Shown here: positions 1-6,764 of the stretch, one piece after another
How the letters are laid out: every line of letters begins with the position of its first letter
Position numbering within the stretch: the first letter of the stretch is position 1
Assembly: GCA_947374705.1 (NCBI GenBank)
Contig: CANCDA010000123.1
Coordinates: forward strand, 1 to 7,428
Source of the DNA: Comamonadaceae bacterium
GTDB taxonomy: Bacteria > Pseudomonadota > Gammaproteobacteria > Burkholderiales > Burkholderiaceae_C
Length of the DNA stretch: 7,428 nucleotides
Reading direction: 5' to 3'
Program-made: the position numbers and the translations under genes
The notes under the pieces: model-generated
What the model was told of the DNA's origin: nothing
Database searches by the model: none
What the model saw: only the letters and a program-made list of their open reading frames with translations

Positions 1-1
1 T

Positions 2-889
2 GCGGCCACTGGCAAGATTGCCACCCACATCCCCACCACGGTCAACTGTGTGAGCTGCCACAACATCACCGGCTGGAAGCCCACCAAGTGGAACCACACG
101 CAGATGCCGGTGACCAACCAGTGCTCCACCTGCCACACGGGCGGCTACACACCGGCACTGGGGCGACCACTGAACCACATCCCCTACCAGTCGCTCAGCG
201 GGGTGGCCATCACCAACTGCGACACCTGCCACAAGACCGGCTTCGCCTCCTGGTTCCCTGGCAAGTTCCACAGCAGTGTGTCGCTCTCCACCCAGTGCGC
301 CACCTGCCACCTGTCCAGCATGTACGGCGTGACCAGCAAGCCTGCTACACCCATTCACGCCACAGTGACAGGCAACTGCGAGAGCTGCCACAAGTCCACG
401 GCGACCTGGCTGGGCGGCAAGCCGGATCACAGCCTGTTCACCTCCGCCACCAACTGTGCCAGCTGCCACAACGGCAGTGCGGCCACCGGCAAGGTTGCCA
501 CCCACATTCCCACCACGCTCAACTGCATCAGTTGCCACACCGTGACGGCCTTCAGGCCCAACACCTGGAACCACACGCAGATGCCGGTGACTAACCAGTG
601 CGGCACCTGCCACACGGGCGGCTACTACTCAGGTTTGGGACGACCCCTCAATCACATCCCCTACCTGTCCCTCAGCGGCGTGGCCATCACCAATTGCGAC
701 ACCTGCCACAAGACCGGTTTCGCCACCTGGTTCCCCGGCAAATTCCACAGCAGTGTGTCGATCGCAAGCCAGTGTGCCACTTGCCACTTGACGGCTTCTT
801 ATGGACTGACCAGCAAGCCGGCCACAGCAACACACTCAACGGTCACCGGCAACTGCGAGAACTGCCACAAATCCACCAGCAGCTGGCTG
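2..889 (+). repeat. 477-bp in-frame tandem repeat inside the cytochrome gene
   Basis: Bases 2-412 and 479-889 align without gaps at a period of 477 bp (159 codons). By hand count the two 137-residue segments differ at about 29 positions, so they are roughly 79% identical in protein, with long shared stretches around WNHTQMPVTNQC and SGVAITNCDTCHKTGFA. Each unit carries six CxxCH motifs with heme-to-heme spacings near 25, 32, 26, 27 and 26 residues. After base 889 the periodic CxxCH pattern continues but the units are diverged. The first unit is already complete at the left edge, so further copies may lie upstream. Confidence 0.9.
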
Positions 890-1459
890 ACCGTGACCTA
901 TGTCCACGCGCCCGCCAATGTGGTGGGCACTGGCACCTGCGACACCTGCCACAACGGATCGAGCCCCACCATCGTGTCCAAACCAATGACGCACATCCCC
1001 GTGCCCGCCGGTGTGGCCAAGTGCGACTCTTGCCACCGCTCGCAGGTGAACTTCCGCACCGCGGTCACCATGAACCACAGCGTGGTGACCGCGGCCACTT
1101 GCGCCTCATGCCACAACGGCAGCTACTTGTCCGCAGGCCCCCAGGGGGCGCTGGCAAAACCAGCGAACCACATCCCTGTCGCGCAACTGCTCAACGGTGC
1201 AAGCTTGGACTGCAAGGCCTGCCACAGCAGCACCACCAGCTGGCTCACCGAGAAGATGAACCACAACGGCAGCACAGGCAATGGCTTGGGCATGTGCAAG
1301 TCCTGCCATGCCACGGGAACCAATTACCTGAGCTCTCTTTTACAGAAAAATTCGCTCAACCACAACCCCGTCAAGGGCGTCATCGCACTGGACTGCTCTC
1401 AGTCAGGCTGCCACCGCCCCATCGGAAACACGGGAACAAGCTATGTCAGGTGGAAATGA
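2..1459 (+). CDS. Large multiheme c-type cytochrome, 5'-truncated by window edge
   Basis: The reading frame is open to the left edge, so the N-terminus and any signal peptide are missing. The first in-frame GTG near base 50 lies inside a repeat unit and is not a real start. The visible 485 residues contain 16 CxxCH heme-attachment motifs (CVSCH, CSTCH, CDTCH, CATCH, CESCH, CASCH and so on) and a last motif of CX4CH form (CSQSGCH) near the C-terminus, about one per 28 residues. Every motif is preceded, 7 to 14 residues upstream, by another histidine (as in THIP, WNHTQ, NHIP, KFHSS, MNHS), which fits bis-histidine heme coordination. There is no room for a catalytic domain, so an electron-carrying role in the periplasm or at the cell surface is likely. 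The chain ends in GTSYVRWK with no membrane anchor. The gene is followed 67 bases later by an outer-membrane protein gene and then the ccm genes that attach heme. The cytochrome call is firm; the exact family and electron partners are unknown. Confidence 0.93.
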   Translation, partial: AATGKIATHIPTTVNCVSCHNITGWKPTKWNHTQMPVTNQCSTCHTGGYTPALGRPLNHIPYQSLSGVAITNCDTCHKTGFASWFPGKFHSSVSLSTQCATCHLSSMYGVTSKPATPIHATVTGNCESCHKSTATWLGGKPDHSLFTSATNCASCHNGSAATGKVATHIPTTLNCISCHTVTAFRPNTWNHTQMPVTNQCGTCHTGGYYSGLGRPLNHIPYLSLSGVAITNCDTCHKTGFATWFPGKFHSSVSIASQCATCHLTASYGLTSKPATATHSTVTGNCENCHKSTSSWLTVTYVHAPANVVGTGTCDTCHNGSSPTIVSKPMTHIPVPAGVAKCDSCHRSQVNFRTAVTMNHSVVTAATCASCHNGSYLSAGPQGALAKPANHIPVAQLLNGASLDCKACHSSTTSWLTEKMNHNGSTGNGLGMCKSCHATGTNYLSSLLQKNSLNHNPVKGVIALDCSQSGCHRPIGNTGTSYVRWK

Positions 1460-1526
1460 AGCGGACACCCTTTTCAACTTAACCCCGCCCCACAGGTAGA
1501 GAACTGCGCTAGATCACCCTAACAAC
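1460..1526 (+). other. Short gap between cytochrome and barrel genes
   Basis: These 67 bases hold no convincing promoter, hairpin terminator or ribosome site. An 11-base word, TTTCAACTTAA, at 1472-1482 recurs at 1541-1551 just inside the next gene. Lack of a terminator is consistent with the two genes sharing a transcript. Confidence 0.4.
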
Positions 1527-3998
1527 ATGACCCTCGATTCTTTCAACTTAAAAAAAACCATCGCATGGACTTGCGCCGCTGTGCTGCAAGCCAGCTTGTC
1601 CTCCCTGGTGCAAGCCCAAGTGCTGGAAGACATTGACCTCAAGCGTGAGGGCAAAGATGCCGTCGTCTCCATTCGATTCGTCACACCGGTTCAATTCGTC
1701 AACGCGGGATCGGCCAAGTTCACCGATTTGATTGAAGTTTTTTACAACGTTCTGCCCGCCGCAGAGCCCCCACTGCTGATCCGCAGTGAGCGACGTGTCG
1801 CTGGCAAGGGTGGCTTGCCCCAGATGATCGTCACTGACGAGTCCGCAGGTTTAGGCCAAGACAGCAAACGCAAATTTTTGATTCGGTTGAGCAAACCCAT
1901 CCGTTTTCAAGTCCGCGCGGGGCGTGAAAAGCAGTCCATTGAAATTATTCTCCAAGGCTTAGGCGCCGGGGTCGCCACAACCCCCATCAACAAACCCGTA
2001 CCCGCCCCGTCCGTCAGAAACCGCTACTTCATCCAACTGCAAAGCTCACCCGTCGCAGGGCAATCACTGCAAGGCTCGGTGCCTGCCCAGTTCCAGGACA
2101 AAGAAGTCTTCACCGCACAGCGCACGGTGGATACCGGTACGGTTTACGACATCAATCTGGGTTACTTCGACAACCGTGAACAAGCCGATGTGGCCCTGCA
2201 ACAGTTAAGCACTCGGTTTCCCAGCGCGGTGGTGAGTTTGTTTGAAACCACAGCCCCCAAGGCTGAGAGCCAGAGCACGAACGCGAACATGACTGCGAAT
2301 GCGAGCGAAACCTTTACCCCCATCAAAGCCCCCACAGACATCGAAACCACGGCCACCGCCCTGCTCACCAAAGCCCTTGCCGCGCATGACCGAGGCGACT
2401 ACACCGACGCCATCGAACCGCTGAACTCGCTGCTCAACCTGCCGCCCAACGCCTCATCACGTCAAGGTCAAGCCCTGGCAGGGCAGATTCAATTAAAGCG
2501 CGGGGACACGCTGCGCGCACGCGGCGAAATGGAGTTGTTCCTCAAGCTCTACCCTGAAGGCGCAGACAGCGACGAGATCAAACAACTGCTCGCCGGCCTG
2601 TCCACGGCCAACGATGCCCCTAAGGCTCGCACCGCAGCAGAGCCCACCTCCACCACCAGCGGCTCCATTTCCCTGTTTTACTTTGGTGGCCAGTCCCAGG
2701 TGCGCACGCTGGATTTTCAGAACTCACCTCTGAGCGGCCTGCCTGTTCTGCAATCCGAGAGCAACCTGTCGGCCACCGACCAAAAACAGGTGCAGACCAA
2801 CGTTGATCTGAACTGGCGCTATCGCGACACTGAAAAAGACATGCGCTTTGTGGTGCGCAATACCTACAGCGCGGACATGATGCCCAACCGGCCCAACATC
2901 AACCGTTTGTCGGCCCTGTATTTTGACCAGCGCTCCTTCGTCAACGGCACCAGCTTTCGCATTGGCCGCCAGTCGCCCACGGGTGGCGGTGTGCTCTATC
3001 GCTTCGACGGCATCCAGGCGGGCTACAGCTTTGCACCGAAGTGGAAAGTCAATGCGGTGTATGGCCAGCCCACCGACGCCTTGCTCGACACCCGACGCAA
3101 TTTCTACGGCCTCTCGGTCGATGCCGAAGCTTTGACCAACGAGATCAGTGGCAGCGCCTACGTGATCCAGCAAACCATTGACGGCGAAGTGGACAGACGC
3201 GCCCTGGGTACCGAGATGCGCTATTTCAGCAGCGGCGTTTCGCTCTCAGGTCAACTGGACTACGACCAAGTGCTCAACGGCCTGAACATTGTGGCGGTGC
3301 AAGGCAATTGGCAACTGCCAGACACCACGGTGTACAACTTTTTGTATGACCGCCGCTCGGCCCCTATGCGCACGCTGGGTAACATTTTGTTCTTCCAAGA
3401 CCCGGCTTTATTGGCCCCGGCACGGCGCATTTCCGACCTGCTGGGCACGACCTCGATTGAGGTATTGCGTGACCAAGTCAATGGCATCACGGCCTTGCAA
3501 AACCAAGCCATGGTAGGTGTCACCACACCGGTGTCCAGCAACTGGCAAGCAGGCTCCAACGTCAACTACACCAACATCGGCGCGATCCAGCCAGTCGCCG
3601 TGATTTTGCCCAATGGACAAGCCAGCACGGGCGACTTATGGAGCCTGGGTTTGCAGCTGATTGGCAGCAACCTGTACTCGGTGCGCGACACCCACGTGTT
3701 TAACCTGAGCCTGCTCTCTGGCCCCACCTACAACGGCAAACTTTTGTCCTACAACAACCTGTCGGGCGTGAACGAAAAGTTACAGGTCGAACCCTCGCTT
3801 CGCTACTACACTCAAACCGACAACACCGACACCACCACCGTGCGTTGGACACCCGGCGTACGCATGACCTACCGCGTGTTGCAGAAAATGTCCATGGAGT
3901 CCGAGTTGTCGTATGAAATTGCCGAACGCACTGGCCCCATGGTGGCAGAGACCTCTCGACGTTTGTTTTACTACCTTGGCGCTCGCTACGATTTTTGA
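1527..3998 (+). CDS. Exported AMIN/SPOR/TPR-like protein with C-terminal outer-membrane beta-barrel
   Basis: The 823-residue protein starts with a clear signal peptide: basic n-region ending LKK at 8-10, hydrophobic core at about 11-27, likely cleavage after VQA at 28-30. Residues 31-145 are beta-rich and resemble AMIN domains (phrases such as AVVSIRF and TPVQF). Residues 167-240 look SPOR-like: strand YFIQLQSS, then YDINLGYFDNREQADVA with a helix and FPSAVVSLF. A Thr/Asn/Ala-rich linker at 241-275 leads to TPR-like helices at 276-360 (ALAAHDRGDYTDAIEPLNSL). Residues 378-823 alternate polar and hydrophobic residues, contain a porin-like FRIGRQSP and LYRFDGIQAGY, and end YYLGARYDF, a C-terminal Phe as in BAM substrates. 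The ATG follows no evident Shine-Dalgarno, but the signal peptide supports it. Its position between a multiheme cytochrome and ccm genes suggests an outer-membrane partner for the cytochrome. TPR-plus-barrel polysaccharide exporters (BcsC, PgaA, PelB type) are an alternative. Outer-membrane location is likely; function is not established. Confidence 0.85.
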   Translation: MTLDSFNLKKTIAWTCAAVLQASLSSLVQAQVLEDIDLKREGKDAVVSIRFVTPVQFVNAGSAKFTDLIEVFYNVLPAAEPPLLIRSERRVAGKGGLPQMIVTDESAGLGQDSKRKFLIRLSKPIRFQVRAGREKQSIEIILQGLGAGVATTPINKPVPAPSVRNRYFIQLQSSPVAGQSLQGSVPAQFQDKEVFTAQRTVDTGTVYDINLGYFDNREQADVALQQLSTRFPSAVVSLFETTAPKAESQSTNANMTANASETFTPIKAPTDIETTATALLTKALAAHDRGDYTDAIEPLNSLLNLPPNASSRQGQALAGQIQLKRGDTLRARGEMELFLKLYPEGADSDEIKQLLAGLSTANDAPKARTAAEPTSTTSGSISLFYFGGQSQVRTLDFQNSPLSGLPVLQSESNLSATDQKQVQTNVDLNWRYRDTEKDMRFVVRNTYSADMMPNRPNINRLSALYFDQRSFVNGTSFRIGRQSPTGGGVLYRFDGIQAGYSFAPKWKVNAVYGQPTDALLDTRRNFYGLSVDAEALTNEISGSAYVIQQTIDGEVDRRALGTEMRYFSSGVSLSGQLDYDQVLNGLNIVAVQGNWQLPDTTVYNFLYDRRSAPMRTLGNILFFQDPALLAPARRISDLLGTTSIEVLRDQVNGITALQNQAMVGVTTPVSSNWQAGSNVNYTNIGAIQPVAVILPNGQASTGDLWSLGLQLIGSNLYSVRDTHVFNLSLLSGPTYNGKLLSYNNLSGVNEKLQVEPSLRYYTQTDNTDTTTVRWTPGVRMTYRVLQKMSMESELSYEIAERTGPMVAETSRRLFYYLGARYDF

Positions 3999-4025
3999 TT
4001 CTGCAACGACAATAAAAAACCAACG

Positions 4026-4670
4026 ATGCTGACTGCTGAACAACTGGCCTTTCGACGTGGCGATGAATGGCTATTCCAGAATGTGAGTTTTGCCATACGG
4101 CCCGGACAACTGCTATGGCTGCGGGGGCAAAACGGCCGAGGGAAAACCAGTTTGCTGCGCATCATTGTGGGCCTGACGCCACCGGATCACGGCACATTGC
4201 GCTGGCCAAACACATCGCCATCGGAGTCCTCCAACGAGGTGCGGCCACTGACCTACATCGGCCACACCAATGGCCTCAAAGATGATTTGACGGTGACTGA
4301 ATCCCTGCATTTTTTGGCGCGTTTACACGGCCAGGACTGCGCACCCGACAGCATCACCAAGGCCCTGCGCAAACTGTCCATTCACCACCGAAGCAAACTC
4401 CCTGTTCGCACCCTGTCCCAGGGGCAACGTCGGCGTGTGGCGCTGGCGCGATTGGCCTTAGAGCGCGAGGCCTCGCTGTGGGTTCTGGACGAGCCGTTTG
4501 ACACGCTCGATCAAGACGGCATCCACATCGTCAACGGCTTGATTGAAGGCCATCTGGCTCGCCAGGGCAGCGTCATCCTCACCAGCCACTTGCCTTTGAA
4601 CTTGAGCGGTGCGCAGATCCACACGCTTGACCTGGATAACACGCTTGACTTGGAAGAGGTCAGCGCCTGA
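4026..4670 (+). CDS. ccmA: CcmA, ATPase subunit of the CcmABCD heme-handling complex
   Basis: This is a 214-residue ABC-transporter ATPase of the usual CcmA size. Walker A is GQNGRGKTS at 34-42, the signature is LSQGQ at 130-134, Walker B is LWVLDEP at 151-157, and the H-loop histidine is H188 in LTSHLP. The Q-loop region reads YIGHTNGLKDDLT, with the GH-x-x-GLK pattern seen in CcmA rather than a generic ABC Q-loop. In the family, CcmA sits on the cytoplasmic face with CcmB, and ATP hydrolysis is needed to release heme-loaded CcmE from CcmC. It begins 27 bases after the barrel gene with no terminator between them, so read-through is plausible. No clear Shine-Dalgarno precedes the ATG (the upstream stretch is A-rich). 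Its stop overlaps the ccmB start by one base. Identification is secure from motifs and neighbours. Confidence 0.96.
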   Translation: MLTAEQLAFRRGDEWLFQNVSFAIRPGQLLWLRGQNGRGKTSLLRIIVGLTPPDHGTLRWPNTSPSESSNEVRPLTYIGHTNGLKDDLTVTESLHFLARLHGQDCAPDSITKALRKLSIHHRSKLPVRTLSQGQRRRVALARLALEREASLWVLDEPFDTLDQDGIHIVNGLIEGHLARQGSVILTSHLPLNLSGAQIHTLDLDNTLDLEEVSA

Positions 4671-5341
4671 TGTCCCCGAACATCTTCACGGTCATGGTCA
4701 GTCGTGATCTGCGCTTGGCGAGTCGGCGGCGCATTGAAGCGCTGCTGCCTGTGGGTTTCTTTGTGGTGGCGGCCAGTCTGTTCCCGCTGGGTGTTGGCCC
4801 GGAGAGCAGCACGCTGCGGCAAATTGCACCCGGCATCATGTGGGTCTGCGCGTTGCTGTCGGCCATGATGTCACTCAACGCGCTTTACGCCAGCGACTAT
4901 GCCGACGGCTCACTTGAGCAACTGTTGATCTCCAAGCGCTCCCTGGTGTTGATCGCTGCGGCCAAAGCTGCGGCCCACTGGTTGATGACGGGCGTGCCGT
5001 TGATTTTGGCGGCCCCGGTGTTGGGGCTGTTGTTTGACATGAGCGGCACGGCCATCGCCACGCTGACCTTGAGCCTGGTACTGGGCACACCGGTGCTGAG
5101 CCTCTTGGGCAGCGTCGGCGCGGCCTTGACATTGGGCCTGCGCAATGGCGGTGTGTTGATTCTCTTGCTGGTGTTGCCACTGTGTATTCCTGTGCTGATT
5201 TTCGGCGCAGGTGCTGTGGCCGCTGTTGATGCAGGTCTGTCACCGCGTGCGCATCTGTACCTGTTGGGTGCCTTGCTGTTGCTCACGTCGCTGGGCGCAC
5301 CGGTGGCCAGTGCTGCAGCTTTGCGCATCTCGGCAGCTTGA
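4670..5341 (+). CDS. ccmB: CcmB, membrane subunit of the CcmAB ABC complex
   Basis: The 223-residue protein is mostly hydrophobic with about six membrane segments (roughly 26-42, 53-72, 93-121, 128-156, 161-184, 195-217), matching the CcmB family in size and topology. The family motif region DYADGSLEQLL at 77-86 is present, as is FPLGVGPES near 38-46. The start is fixed by the TGATG junction with ccmA; an AGAGG at about 4655-4659 sits ten bases upstream. CcmB pairs with CcmA in the inner membrane and, with CcmC and CcmD, acts in releasing holo-CcmE for heme delivery. Early work called it a heme exporter, but the transported substrate, if any, is unsettled. Confidence 0.95.
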   Translation: MSPNIFTVMVSRDLRLASRRRIEALLPVGFFVVAASLFPLGVGPESSTLRQIAPGIMWVCALLSAMMSLNALYASDYADGSLEQLLISKRSLVLIAAAKAAAHWLMTGVPLILAAPVLGLLFDMSGTAIATLTLSLVLGTPVLSLLGSVGAALTLGLRNGGVLILLLVLPLCIPVLIFGAGAVAAVDAGLSPRAHLYLLGALLLLTSLGAPVASAAALRISAA

Positions 5342-5375
5342 AACCAACGACTTTCGACATACCACGCACACGGTC

Positions 5376-6134
5376 ATGAAAATCCCACTTCAATTTTTCA
5401 CCTTCGCCGCCCCATCCCGGTTTTACCAACTGGCGGGCCACCTCATCCCATGGTTTTACGCGGCGGCAATTTTGCTAGCCGGGGCCGCTCTGTACATCGG
5501 CTTCTTCGTCGCCCCCACCGACGCCACCCAAGGCCAGGCCTACCGCATCATCTTCGTCCACGTGCCTGCCGCCTGGATGTCCATGGTGCTCTACCTTGTC
5601 ATGGCGGGCTGGGCAGCTGTGGGCTGGGCTTTCAATGCGCGGCTGGCCTCCATGGTGGCGCGTGCCCTGGCGCCCACGGGGGCGATGTTCACCTTTTTGG
5701 CGCTGTGGACGGGGGCCTTTTGGGGCAAACCCACCTGGGGTGCGTGGTGGGTGTGGGATGCACGCCTGACCTCTGAGTTGATCTTGCTGTTTCTCTACCT
5801 GGGCTACATCGCGCTGGTCGAGTCGATTGACGACACGCGCCGCGCTGACCACGCCGGTGCGCTGCTGGCACTGATCGGCGCGATCAATGTGCCCATCATT
5901 TACTTCTCCGTCCGCTGGTGGAACACCCTGCACCAAGGGGCCACCATCAGCATGACAGCCGCGCCCAAAATGGCCAGCACCATGTTGACCGCCATGCTGA
6001 TGATGACGCTTGCTTTTTGGGCCTACGCCTTTGCCGTGGTGTTCACGCGCACGCGGGCCATTATTTTGGAGCGCGAAAAAAATGCGCAATGGGTTCAAGC
6101 ACTTACTCACAAGCCAACACAGGGGGCACGATGA
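5376..6134 (+). CDS. ccmC: CcmC, heme-handling protein that loads heme onto CcmE
   Basis: From the ATG at 5376 the protein has 252 residues, the normal CcmC length. It carries the tryptophan-rich WWD motif at 116-131 (WGKPTWGAWWVWDARL) and the two conserved heme-ligand histidines, H62 in FVHVPAAW and H186 in NTLHQGAT, each two residues offset from E. coli H60 and H184. Six membrane segments are apparent. The frame is open upstream to 5211, but that extension is Cys/Arg-rich, overlaps ccmB and has no family character, while the 5376 start gives the typical CcmC opening with SRFYQLAGHLIPWF. No strong Shine-Dalgarno is visible. CcmC presents heme at the periplasmic face and forms the covalent heme bond on CcmE. 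The 34-base gap after ccmB is the only spacing over one base within the ccm run; the stop overlaps ccmD by four bases. Confidence 0.96.
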   Translation: MKIPLQFFTFAAPSRFYQLAGHLIPWFYAAAILLAGAALYIGFFVAPTDATQGQAYRIIFVHVPAAWMSMVLYLVMAGWAAVGWAFNARLASMVARALAPTGAMFTFLALWTGAFWGKPTWGAWWVWDARLTSELILLFLYLGYIALVESIDDTRRADHAGALLALIGAINVPIIYFSVRWWNTLHQGATISMTAAPKMASTMLTAMLMMTLAFWAYAFAVVFTRTRAIILEREKNAQWVQALTHKPTQGAR

Positions 6135-6301
6135 ACTGGAACAACGCGGATGAATTTTTCGCCATGGGCGGCTATGGCCTGTACGTCTGGGGCTCTTACG
6201 GCATGGTGACACTGTGGATGCTGCTGGAGCCCGTCTTGACGCAACGCCGACTCCAGCGCGCACGCCAGCAAGCCGCTGCTCACACTTCACAGGACGCCTG
6301 A
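6131..6301 (+). CDS. ccmD: CcmD, small membrane protein of the CcmABC complex
   Basis: This 56-residue protein starts at the ATGA overlap with the ccmC stop, with a G-rich AGGGGG at 6121-6126 as a possible weak ribosome site. It has the CcmD pattern: an aromatic Gly/Tyr stretch GGYGLYVWGSYG at 13-24, one membrane helix at about 20-36, then a basic cytoplasmic tail (TQRRLQRARQQ). CcmD is needed to release holo-CcmE from the CcmABC complex. The open frame extends upstream through ccmC to 5918, but that part is a shadow of ccmC. Size, motif and position between ccmC and ccmE make the call reliable. Confidence 0.92.
   Translation: MNWNNADEFFAMGGYGLYVWGSYGMVTLWMLLEPVLTQRRLQRARQQAAAHTSQDA
6291..6294 (+). 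promoter_or_regulatory. Shine-Dalgarno of ccmE
   Basis: AGGA lies eight bases before the ccmE ATG at 6303, inside the 3' end of ccmD, and supports that start. Confidence 0.6.
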
Positions 6302-6302
6302 G

Positions 6303-6764
6303 ATGAAACCACGCCATCAACGCATCGCCATTGCCGCTGGCATGGTGGCCGTCGTCGGGGTTGCTGCAGCCCTGGTGCTCAGCGCCTTTCAAAGCAACCT
6401 TGTGTTCTTTTATTCCCCTACGCAAATCACGTCCAACGAAGCGCCAACCGGCCACACCTTTCGACTGGGCGGCCTGGTGGAGGCGGGCAGCGTCAAACGC
6501 GACGGTGTGCGCGTCAACTTCGTGGTGACCGATACCGTCAAAACCGTGCCAGTTCGCTTTGAGGGCATCTTGCCCGACCTCTTCAAAGAGGGCAAAGGCG
6601 TGGTGGCCCAAGGGCAACTGCGCGACGGCGTGTTTGTCGCCAAAGAGGTGTTGGCTAAGCACGACGAGAACTACATGCCGCCCGAGGCCGCTGAGGCGCT
6701 GAAAAATGCCGGCAAAACCAATCAACAAACCGCCACCACCGTGGTGATGGAGAGCAAACCATGA
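6303..6764 (+). CDS. ccmE: CcmE, periplasmic heme chaperone
   Basis: This 153-residue protein has a short basic N-terminus, one membrane anchor at about 8-28, and a periplasmic beta-barrel (OB-fold family) domain. The heme-attachment site is present: H120 in VLAKHDENYMPP forms the covalent bond with the heme vinyl group in the family, and Y124 is the expected axial ligand (E. coli H130 and Y134). Other CcmE features are FFYSPTQI near 35-42, FRLGGLVEAGSV at 53-64 and VRFEGILPDLFKEG at 84-97. The flexible tail after residue 127 is polar, as in relatives. It receives heme from CcmC and passes it to CcmF. It starts one base after the ccmD stop and its own stop overlaps the ccmF start by four bases. 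The classical His form, rather than the Cys form found in some archaea and sulfate reducers, is seen here. Confidence 0.97.
   Translation: MKPRHQRIAIAAGMVAVVGVAAALVLSAFQSNLVFFYSPTQITSNEAPTGHTFRLGGLVEAGSVKRDGVRVNFVVTDTVKTVPVRFEGILPDLFKEGKGVVAQGQLRDGVFVAKEVLAKHDENYMPPEAAEALKNAGKTNQQTATTVVMESKP
6749..6752 (+). promoter_or_regulatory. Shine-Dalgarno of ccmF
   Basis: GGAG lies eight bases before the ccmF ATG at 6761, within the end of ccmE, and supports that start. Confidence 0.6.

Noticed and set aside
50..52. GTG at base 50 as the start of the cytochrome gene.
   Set aside because: The frame is open back to base 2, and residues before it match the same part of the second repeat unit, so the gene begins outside the window.
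2..889. The 477-bp repeats as a CRISPR, satellite or mobile-element signal.
   Set aside because: They are in-frame, conserve heme motifs and have no spacers or terminal inverted repeats; they are protein module repeats.
88..1482. Two + strand frames (88-594 and 598-1482) with repeated His/Leu/Pro-rich proteins.
   Set aside because: Their periodicity is only the cytochrome repeat read in another frame (CxxCH codons become LPH-type words). The CxxCH frame is the coding one.
3999..4025. Possible terminator or promoter between the barrel gene and ccmA.
   Set aside because: The 27 bases are A-rich but contain no hairpin followed by a T run and no recognisable -35/-10 pair.
5211..5375. Upstream extension of the ccmC frame to an ATG at 5211 (307 residues).
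   Set aside because: The extra 55 residues are Cys/Arg/Trp-rich, overlap ccmB, and do not resemble CcmC. The start at 5376 gives a 252-residue protein with the expected N-terminus.
5475..6728. A 417-codon open frame on the - strand opposite ccmC, ccmD and ccmE.
   Set aside because: It lies antisense to three well-identified genes, has His/Arg/Gly-rich composition typical of a shadow frame in GC-rich DNA, and shows no domain or membrane pattern.
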